Source: Acidimicrobiaceae bacterium (GTDB lineage: Bacteria; Actinomycetota; Acidimicrobiia; Acidimicrobiales; RAAP-2). Taken from it: a stretch of DNA of 38,216 bases. Every line of letters starts with the position of its first letter. The stretch's first letter is position 1. Where the stretch lies: contig DAHUZJ010000047.1 in the NCBI GenBank assembly GCA_027306585.1, forward strand, positions 1-38,216, read 5' to 3'. Shown piece by piece: positions 32,035 to 38,216 of the stretch. The notes beneath the pieces were generated by a model. That model saw nothing but the letters and a program-made list of their open reading frames with translations, was not told the DNA's origin and did no database searches. The position numbers were made by a program, and so were the translations under genes.

Positions 32035-33445
32035 GCCCGGCCCGCCCTACCGCCCCGGGCGGAGGGTGCTCCGCGGGTGGGGACGGACGGCGCCCACCGC
32101 CGCCGACGTCGTCCTTCCCGCCGACGAGGCCCGGGTGGCCGAGCTGCTGGCCGACCCGCCGCCCGGGACCGGCGTGGTGCCGCGGGGGCTCGGGCGCAGC
32201 TACGGCGACGCCGCCCAGTGCGCCGGCGGCACGGTCGTCGACCTGGCCCAGCTCGACTGGGTGGGCGGCATCGACGAGGCGACCGGCGAGGTCGAGGTGG
32301 GGGCGGGCGCCAGCCTGCAGCGGCTCCTCGAGCACGCCCTGCCGCGGGGCTGGTTCCTGCCGGTCACGCCCGGCACCCGCCTGGTGACGGTGGGCGGGGC
32401 GGTCGCCGCCGACGTCCACGGCAAGAACCACCACCGCGACGGCAGCTTCGCCCGGCACGTGACGGCGCTCACGCTGGCCACGCCGAACGGGGTGCGGCAC
32501 CTCGTCCCGGGACGCCGGGGCCGCGGCGCCGCCAAGGCCGAGGACGACGCCCTCTTCTGGGCCACCGCCGGCGGCATGGGCCTGACCGGGGTCGTCACCC
32601 GGGCCACCGTGCGCCTGCTGCCCGTCGAGACCGACCGGATGCTGGTCGACACCGACCGGTACGACGACCTGGGCGCCGTCATGGCGGCCATGGAGTCGGG
32701 TGACGACGGCTACCGCTACTCGGTGGCGTGGGTGGACTGCACCGCCACCGGGCGCCACACCGGGCGGGCCGTCCTCACCCGGGGCGACCACGCCCGGCGG
32801 GAGGACCTCCCGGCGCGCCGGCGGGAAGGGCTGCCGCGGGCGCCGGGGACGTCGCGCCTGCGGATCCCGCGCCCGGGACCTCGGCACCTCCTCAACCCGC
32901 TCACCGTGGCCGCCTTCAACGAGCTGTGGTTCCGCCACGCACCGCGCCACCGTGTGGCCGAGGTGCTGCCGCTGGCCGGGTTCTTCCACCCGCTCGACGG
33001 GGTGGCCGACTGGAACCTCCTCTACGGGGAGCGCGGGTTCCTCCAGTACCAGTTCGTCGTGGCCGACGGGGACGTGGTGGCCCGGGCCATCGACCAGCTG
33101 GCCGCCAACCGGGTCCCGTCGTTCCTCGCCGTCCTCAAGCGCTTCGGCCCCGGCACGCCCGGTCCCCTGTCCTTCCCGACGCCGGGGTGGACCCTCGCGT
33201 TGGACGTGCCGATGGGCCCGCCCGCCCTGGGAGCGCTGCTCGACCGCATCGACGAGATGGTGGCCGAGGCCGGTGGCCGGGTCTACCTGGCCAAGGACGC
33301 CCGTCTCCGCCCCGACCTGGTCCGCACCATGTACCCCCGCCTGGACGAGCTGCAGCACGTCCGCCGGCGGGTGGACCCGGCGGGCGTGCTCCGCTCGGAC
33401 CTGTCCCGCCGCCTCGGCCTGGACCTCGACCGGAAGGAGCCCTGA
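32027..33445 (+). CDS. dprE1: Decaprenylphosphoryl-beta-D-ribose 2'-oxidase (DprE1)
   Basis: A 472-aa FAD-dependent oxidase of the VAO fold. FAD-binding features are [37 protein letters not shown] and the DprE1 signature [11 protein letters not shown]. The substrate domain has [13 protein letters not shown] (catalytic region), then [19 protein letters not shown] and [20 protein letters not shown]. It oxidises DPR at C2 so DprE2 can reduce it to the arabinose epimer. At the position of the drug-target Cys387 of M. tuberculosis (GWNICVDF) this protein has GWTLALDV, so Ala391. ATG 32027 begins within the UbiA gene and its stop shares a base with DprE2. Confidence 0.95.
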   Translation: MPEPGPPYRPGRRVLRGWGRTAPTAADVVLPADEARVAELLADPPPGTGVVPRGLGRSYGDAAQCAGGTVVDLAQLDWVGGIDEATGEVEVGAGASLQRLLEHALPRGWFLPVTPGTRLVTVGGAVAADVHGKNHHRDGSFARHVTALTLATPNGVRHLVPGRRGRGAAKAEDDALFWATAGGMGLTGVVTRATVRLLPVETDRMLVDTDRYDDLGAVMAAMESGDDGYRYSVAWVDCTATGRHTGRAVLTRGDHARREDLPARRREGLPRAPGTSRLRIPRPGPRHLLNPLTVAAFNELWFRHAPRHRVAEVLPLAGFFHPLDGVADWNLLYGERGFLQYQFVVADGDVVARAIDQLAANRVPSFLAVLKRFGPGTPGPLSFPTPGWTLALDVPMGPPALGALLDRIDEMVAEAGGRVYLAKDARLRPDLVRTMYPRLDELQHVRRRVDPAGVLRSDLSRRLGLDLDRKEP

Positions 33446-34206
33446 TGCTCGACGCCTTCGGGCAGCCGCAGTCCCTCGTGGTGCTGGGTGGCACCTCCGA
33501 CATCGCCCGGGCGGTCGTGCACGCCCTGGCCCCGAAGCGCCTCGCCACCGTAGTGCTGGCCGGCCGGAACGAGGAGCGCCTGGCCGAGGCGGCCGCAGGG
33601 GCCAAGGCGGCCGGCGTCGACCACGTCCCCACGGTGGCCTTCGACGCCGGGCAGGTCGACCGGGCAGCGGCCGTGGTCGACGAGTGCTTCGCCGCCGCCG
33701 GGGGCGACGTGGACGTCGTCGTCCTGGCGGTGGGGGTCCTCTCGCGTCGCGAGCTCGAGCTCGACCCGGAACGGACGGCCGAGGTGGTGACGACCGGGTT
33801 CGCCTGGCCGGCGGCCGCACTGACCGCGGTGGCCGCCCGCATGAAGGCCCAGGGCCACGGGCGCATCGTCGTCCTGTCCTCGGTGGCGGGCGTGCGCGTG
33901 CGCCGGGCCAACTTCGTCTACGGCGCCACCAAGGCCGGGTTGGACGGGTTCGCCGTCGGGCTGGGAGAGGCGCTGCGCGGCACCGGCGTCGCCGTGCAGG
34001 TGGTGCGGCCCGGCTTCGTGCGCACCCGGATGACGGCCGGGATGAGCGAGGCGCCGATGGCCACCACGGCCGAGGCGGTGGCCGAGGCCGTCGTGGCGGG
34101 GCTGGCCAGCGGGGCGCCAGTCATCTGGGTGCCCGGGACGCTGCGCTGGGCCTTCGCCGTCTTCCGGCTCCTCCCCCCGTCCGTCTGGCGGCGCCTGCCG
34201 GGCTAA
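33445..34206 (+). CDS. dprE2: Decaprenylphosphoryl-2-keto-ribose reductase (DprE2), SDR family
   Basis: A 253-aa short-chain dehydrogenase. The cofactor motif is VVLGGTSDIARAVV, as in DprE2 proteins. NAG-like VVVLAVGVL follows. The catalytic set is Ser in RIVVLSSVAGVRVRR and Tyr-x-x-x-Lys in NFVYGATKAGLD. VRPGFVRTRMTAGM is a typical SDR C-terminal element. With DprE1 it epimerises decaprenyl-phosphoryl-ribose to arabinose. ATG 33445 overlaps the DprE1 stop by 1 nt and has AGGAG upstream. Its TAA shares CTAA (34203-34206) with the convergent gene's TAG. Confidence 0.93.
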   Translation: MLDAFGQPQSLVVLGGTSDIARAVVHALAPKRLATVVLAGRNEERLAEAAAGAKAAGVDHVPTVAFDAGQVDRAAAVVDECFAAAGGDVDVVVLAVGVLSRRELELDPERTAEVVTTGFAWPAAALTAVAARMKAQGHGRIVVLSSVAGVRVRRANFVYGATKAGLDGFAVGLGEALRGTGVAVQVVRPGFVRTRMTAGMSEAPMATTAEAVAEAVVAGLASGAPVIWVPGTLRWAFAVFRLLPPSVWRRLPG

Positions 34207-35564
34207 CCCGAGCGGGACGAGCGGGTCGCCGACCGGCCTTTGGAGGTCGAGCGCTGCCCGCCGCCGGTGGCGGTGTGGGTGGACCCCGAGGTCGTCGAGG
34301 TCGAACCGGAGCCGGCCGAGGGCGCCGACGACCCGTTCGGGGGCAACGCCGTCCCGTTGGGGTCCGCCGACATGGTGAAGAAGTCCCGCTGCCACCACGA
34401 CTGGAAGTAGCGCGACGGTGTGCCCGACATTGTCGGCTGCGGGAGCAGGTCCTTGCCGTTTGTCGGGGTGGCCGCCCCGGCGGGTGTGCTCGGGGCGTAG
34501 GCGACGTAGTTCACCCATGTCTGGTTGATGTCGAGCTCCATGCCCCGGACGGCGCCGGCTCGCACGAGCAGGTCGGCCAGCGTCGTGATCGAGAGCCCCG
34601 GGCCGCCCACGTACACCAGCGCACCGTCGGCCGTGACCCCGATGCCCGAACGGGGCACGAACACGCCGCCGCCGAGGGTGAGGCCCCAGGCCGAGTTTGT
34701 TGTCTGGTTCAGGCCGGGGACCGGCTTGCCCCCTGTGACGAGCAGGTCGAGGTTCTGGCGCACGGACACCACGTTGGGGGTCATGGTCACGCTGGAGCCC
34801 CAGGCGCCGACCGTGGCGCTGCCGTTGCCGTAGACGACGAACGACGCCGCCCCCGTGCGCAGGGGGATGACGGTGTGCCCGTCGGTGTAGTAGCCCCCGT
34901 TCGCTGTCGGGAAGCGGAACCCGGCGTTGAAGGCCGCGGCCAGGCTCTGGGCGGCACTGTTGGGGATGGGCGCCGTGTTGGTGTAGGGCCCCCCACCCGG
35001 GATCTGGTTGCCCGAGTAGAGCGTCGTCTTGAGCAGCTTGGTGTCCATCCACGCGATGCCGACCAGCAGGCTCGTGTGGACCGGGTCGGGTCGCACGAAC
35101 GCCTCGTAGATGGCCGGGACCCCGTCGACGGTGCGGCCCGCCGGGGTCCATGTGCCCTCACCGGGCAGGGCCGGCGACACCGGCGGGACGATGCGCTTCG
35201 GGGCGGGCAGGCCGGGACCGCTGGCCACCACGGGCGTGGTCTTCTTCGACCCGGCGGGGATCACCCCGGACCGCGGCGTGCCGCCCTTGGGGGGCTGGTG
35301 GTGGGAGTACCACTCCTTCTCCGCCCAACGGACGATGGGTGCGCCGCCGTGGTCGCGGGCCCACTCGGCGAAACGGGCCGCCAGCGATGTCCCGAACGCC
35401 GGGTTCGTGAGCGCTGTCCCCAGCGACCACCACACCGGCGTCAGGACGACGAGCAGCGCCGCCAGCAGGATCAGGATGCGGCGGCGCCGGACCCGTCGAG
35501 GGATCCTGGGTCGCGGGGAGGGGGCGTCGTCGGCGGGCGCGGGCCGCCGCTCGGTCGTCACCAT
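34203..35564 (-). CDS. Membrane-anchored phosphodiester glycosidase-like protein
   Basis: A 453-aa protein. Basic N-terminus (RRVRRRR), a membrane/signal-anchor segment (ILILLAALLVVLTPVWWSL), a Pro-rich linker, then a ~250-residue domain with FNAGFRFPTANGGYYTDGH, GAWGSSVTMTPNVVSVRQN, GLTLGGGVFVPRSGIGVTADG and GAVRGMELDINQTWVNYVAY, matching the NAGPA / DUF2233 phosphodiester-glycosidase fold. The C-terminus is a Ser/Thr/Gly-rich low-complexity tail. It probably acts on envelope glycans, but the substrate is unknown. ATG 35564 is preferred (GGGAAG 9 nt upstream); ATG 35573 would add three residues. Thr codon ACA is strongly preferred in places (four of five Thr codons at 34413-34494). Adjacent dprE genes suggest a polysaccharide link. 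Confidence 0.82.
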   Translation of the reverse strand: MVTTERRPAPADDAPSPRPRIPRRVRRRRILILLAALLVVLTPVWWSLGTALTNPAFGTSLAARFAEWARDHGGAPIVRWAEKEWYSHHQPPKGGTPRSGVIPAGSKKTTPVVASGPGLPAPKRIVPPVSPALPGEGTWTPAGRTVDGVPAIYEAFVRPDPVHTSLLVGIAWMDTKLLKTTLYSGNQIPGGGPYTNTAPIPNSAAQSLAAAFNAGFRFPTANGGYYTDGHTVIPLRTGAASFVVYGNGSATVGAWGSSVTMTPNVVSVRQNLDLLVTGGKPVPGLNQTTNSAWGLTLGGGVFVPRSGIGVTADGALVYVGGPGLSITTLADLLVRAGAVRGMELDINQTWVNYVAYAPSTPAGAATPTNGKDLLPQPTMSGTPSRYFQSWWQRDFFTMSADPNGTALPPNGSSAPSAGSGSTSTTSGSTHTATGGGQRSTSKGRSATRSSRSG

Positions 35565-35657
35565 CCCGTACATCTTCCCACGCCGGCACTGAGATCATGC
35601 TGAGGTGCGCGACGTCCCGACCAGGGGCGTCGCCGCCACGGCGTCCCCCGCATCCTG

Positions 35658-38111
35658 CTACCCACGCTGCAAGGGCGTCGCCGACAGGAGGAGCGTCTTC
35701 TCCCCGACCGACGCGAACCGCACCGTGGCCTGGGCCCGCGCCCCCTCGCCCCGGGTGCGCACCACCACGCCGGAGCCCCAGTGGGCGTGGACCACGGCGT
35801 CCCCGGCGACCAGGCCGAGGTCCTCGGCGCCCGTCGACCCCCGGTCGGCCACCCGGGCGCGCCCGGCACCGAACAGCCGGCCCCCGTCGCCGCCGTCCCC
35901 CTCGCGGGAGCCGCCACCGGGCCGCCCGCCGGCACCCGCTCGCCACGAACCACCGCCCCACCCGGTGTCCGCGTCGCGGGACGGGCGGCGCGACGACCCC
36001 ACGTCGCGGACCAGCTCGGGCGGCACCTCGGAGAGGAACCGGCTGGGCAGGCCCTGGGCCTGGCGCCCCCACAGGGTGCGGGTCCAGGCGTGGGAGAGGT
36101 AGAGCCAGCGCCGTGCCCGGGTCACGCCCACGTAGCAGAGGCGCCGCTCCTCCTCCAGCTCCACCGGCTCGCCCAGGGTCCGGTTGTGGGGGAAGATGCC
36201 CTCCTCCAACCCGACCAGGAACACGGCGGGGAACTCGAGGCCCTTCGCCGTGTGCAGGGTCATGAGGGAGACCCGGGTGCCGTCGCTGTCCAGCTCGTCG
36301 GAGTCGGCTACGAGAGCGACCGTCTCGAGCAGCTCGGCCAGGGAGTCGTACTCGGCGGCCACGTTGGCCAGCTCGCCCACGTTCTCGATCCGGCCCTCGG
36401 CCTCGTGCCCACGCCCGCTGGCCGCCGCCTCGGCCCGCAGGTCGGCCAGGTAACCGCTGCGCTCCGCCACCAGCTCGACGAGCTCGCCGGGATGCACGCG
36501 GGTCGCCGCATCGCGCAGGTCGGCGAGGAGGGCGGCCAGGTCCTGGGTCCCCTTCAACGCCTTGCCGTTCAGCCCCGCCTCCTCGCCGTGGGCCAGGGCC
36601 TCGCCGAAGCTGCGGCCGCTCGCCGCCGCCCAGGCGGCCAGGCGGAGCACCGACGTGTTCCCGACGCCCCGCTTGGGAACGTTGACCACGCGGCGGGCGG
36701 ACACCTCGTCGCCGGGGTTGGCGAGGAGGCGGAGGTACGCCAGCACGTCGCGGATCTCCCGACGGTCGTAGAAGCGGGTGCCGCCGATCACCTTGTAGGG
36801 GATGCCGGCCCGGACCAGCTCCTCCTCGACCACCCGGCTCTGGGCGTTGGTGCGGTAGAAGATGGCGACGTCGCCGTAGGCGAGGTGCTCGACGGCGCGC
36901 AGGCGCACGATCTCGCTCGCCACCCAGGCCGCCTCGTCGCGCTCGTCCTCGGCCCGGTAGCGGCAGACCTGCTCGCCCGCGTCCCCCTCCGTGAAGAGGT
37001 GCTTCTCCCGCCGGGACTCGTTGTTGGCGATCACCGCATTGGCCACGTCGAGGATGGTCTGGGTCGAGCGGTAGTTCTGCTCGAGGATGACGGTGGTGGC
37101 GTTGGGGAAGGCCTCCTCGAACTCGAGGATGTTGGCGATGTCGGCGCCCCGCCACCGGTACACGGACTGGTCCGAGTCCCCCACCACCGTCACGTTGCCG
37201 TGCCCGCGCCCGAGCAGGAGGACGATCTCGTTCTGCGCGTGGTTGGTGTCCTGGTACTCGTCGACCAGGATGTGGCGGAACCGCTCCTGGTAGGCCTCCC
37301 GCACGTCGTCGCAGGTTTGCAGCAGCCGTGCCGCCTGGTGGAGCAGGTCGTCGAAGTCCATGGCGTTGGCCGCCACCAGCCGCCGCTGGTACTCGGCGTA
37401 CACGTCGGCGATGCGCCTGCGGAACGGGTCGCCGCCGAACGCGGAGTCCTCGGCGAACTGCCCGGGACCCACCAGCTCGGCCTTGGCCTGCCCGAGCACC
37501 GCTGCCACCGACCGGGCGGGGAACCGCTTCGAGTCGAGGCCCAGCTCGCCGATCACGATCTCGAGGAGGCGGCGGGAGTCGCCGTCGTCGTAGACGCTGA
37601 ACGACGGCTGGTAGCCGAGGCGGGTGGCGTGGGAGCGCAGGATCCGCAGGCACGCCGAGTGGAAGGTGGACACCCACATCCGCTCGGCCCGGGGCCCCAC
37701 GAGCTCCACCACGCGGCGGCGCATCTCGTCGGCCGCCTTGTTGGTGAAGGTGATGGCGAGGATCTCCCACGGGGCGGCGTCGCCGGCGGCGAGCAGGTGG
37801 GCGATGCGGCGGGTGAGCACCCGCGTCTTGCCCGAGCCGGCGCCCGCGACCACCAGCAGCGGCCCGCCGCGGTGCTCGACGGCGCGCCGCTGCGCCGCAT
37901 TGAGGTCGGCGGTCAGCCGTGCCAGCTCCTCGGGGTCGACCCGCCAGGGCCGGTCGCGCCATCCCGGTCCGGTGCCGCCGTCCGGTGCGCCCGCGCCGAG
38001 CACGGCGTCGGCGGCGGCGGCGCCCGCCTCCTCGTCGAGGGGCGCGCCCGGGGGGGGCGTCCGGTCCAGATCGTCCCCGAACAGCTCCTCGTCGCTGAAG
38101 GCCCGGCTCAT
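35658..38111 (-). CDS. pcrA: ATP-dependent DNA helicase, UvrD/PcrA (SF1A)
   Basis: An 817-aa 3'-5' helicase. Q-motif-like LNAAQRRAVEHRGGPLLV; Walker A VVAGAGSGKTRVLTRRI; motif Ia ITFTNKAADEM; motif II HILVDEYQDTNHAQNE; motif III VVGDSDQSVYRWRGA; motif IV LEQNYRST; motif V SLMTLHTAKGLEFPAVFLV; motif VI RRLCYVGVTRARRWLYL. The C-terminus has a Gly/Arg-rich linker and a Tudor-like domain (LVAGDAVVHAHWGSGVVVRT), as in PcrA/UvrD1, where it contacts RNA polymerase. ATG 38111 begins MSRAFSDEELFG. It works in nucleotide excision repair and replication-transcription conflict. The glycosidase gene begins 93 nt downstream. Confidence 0.97.
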   Translation of the reverse strand: MSRAFSDEELFGDDLDRTPPPGAPLDEEAGAAAADAVLGAGAPDGGTGPGWRDRPWRVDPEELARLTADLNAAQRRAVEHRGGPLLVVAGAGSGKTRVLTRRIAHLLAAGDAAPWEILAITFTNKAADEMRRRVVELVGPRAERMWVSTFHSACLRILRSHATRLGYQPSFSVYDDGDSRRLLEIVIGELGLDSKRFPARSVAAVLGQAKAELVGPGQFAEDSAFGGDPFRRRIADVYAEYQRRLVAANAMDFDDLLHQAARLLQTCDDVREAYQERFRHILVDEYQDTNHAQNEIVLLLGRGHGNVTVVGDSDQSVYRWRGADIANILEFEEAFPNATTVILEQNYRSTQTILDVANAVIANNESRREKHLFTEGDAGEQVCRYRAEDERDEAAWVASEIVRLRAVEHLAYGDVAIFYRTNAQSRVVEEELVRAGIPYKVIGGTRFYDRREIRDVLAYLRLLANPGDEVSARRVVNVPKRGVGNTSVLRLAAWAAASGRSFGEALAHGEEAGLNGKALKGTQDLAALLADLRDAATRVHPGELVELVAERSGYLADLRAEAAASGRGHEAEGRIENVGELANVAAEYDSLAELLETVALVADSDELDSDGTRVSLMTLHTAKGLEFPAVFLVGLEEGIFPHNRTLGEPVELEEERRLCYVGVTRARRWLYLSHAWTRTLWGRQAQGLPSRFLSEVPPELVRDVGSSRRPSRDADTGWGGGSWRAGAGGRPGGGSREGDGGDGGRLFGAGRARVADRGSTGAEDLGLVAGDAVVHAHWGSGVVVRTRGEGARAQATVRFASVGEKTLLLSATPLQRG

Positions 38112-38160
38112 CCCCTGGGAACGGGCGCCACGACGGCGCCGGCTGCGCGCCGTGCCGCCG

Positions 38161-38216
38161 TCAATGCCCCATGCCCACGCCCTGGGACCGCTGCAGCTGC
38201 TTGCCTTCGGTCTGCA
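38161..38216 (-). CDS. C-terminal end of an unidentified gene (partial)
   Basis: Reading the minus strand into the window edge gives 17 codons (QTEGKQLQRSQGVGMGH) ending in TGA at 38161-38163. The frame is open to the edge. It would sit 49 nt upstream of pcrA on the same strand. I cannot name the gene, and so short a stretch could be open by chance. Confidence 0.35.
   Translation of the reverse strand, partial: QTEGKQLQRSQGVGMGH

Overview
This window is very GC-rich chromosomal DNA packed with short-spaced genes on both strands. The gene content (two WhiB regulators, an actinobacterial UPF0182/PDZ-Lon/DUF2342 set, an Sdh1-type succinate dehydrogenase, a UbiA-DprE1-DprE2 cassette, UvrD/PcrA) points to an actinobacterium. 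MreB, a DivIVA-family protein and no mycolic-acid genes make a deep-branching class such as Acidimicrobiia my best guess; that placement is inference.

Layout. 1-217 is the frameshifted C-terminal end of a MarR-type regulator. 218-581 has no gene except a terminator for the initiator tRNA-fMet (582-658, minus). 713-12754 is a cell-envelope and proteolysis region. On the minus strand lie a PDZ-Lon-like protease, a DivIVA-like coiled-coil protein ending in a phage MuF-like cysteine/histidine motif, a UPF0182 membrane protein and a 90-aa protein. On the plus strand are a HEAT-repeat protein, an HtrA-like protein that has lost its catalytic residues, and a DUF2342 zincin-like protein. MreB is on the minus strand between HEAT and HtrA. 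12458-14537 holds a 98-aa unknown and two WhiB genes flanking a stand-alone formiminotransferase. 14796-18238 is a VWA/AAA+ ATPase pair. 18538-22087 is the succinate dehydrogenase operon, followed by an SCP2-like protein and a 73-aa unknown.

22964-30405 is a long minus-strand central-metabolism block: sucC-sucD-purN-purH-folD-cupin-metF-mdh. These genes link the TCA cycle, IMP synthesis and one-carbon folate chemistry, and several are coupled by 4-nt overlaps. 30550-30966 is an orphan B12-binding subunit. 31072-34206 is a decaprenyl-phosphoryl-arabinose precursor cassette, followed by a convergent secreted phosphodiester-glycosidase-like gene, PcrA helicase and the last codons of another gene.

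The most distinctive observations are these. (1) A DivIVA-like N-terminus is fused to a MuF-like C-terminus. (2) Nine genes carry TAnnnT 6-7 nt before the start codon and no ribosome-binding site, the signature of leaderless promoters. (3) Three convergent gene pairs share a single CTAR stop tetranucleotide. (4) One HtrA homologue appears catalytically dead. (5) DprE1 has Ala where the benzothiazinone-target Cys normally sits. (6) The Thr codon ACA is enriched in exported-protein genes. No CRISPR array, intact insertion sequence or prophage was seen.
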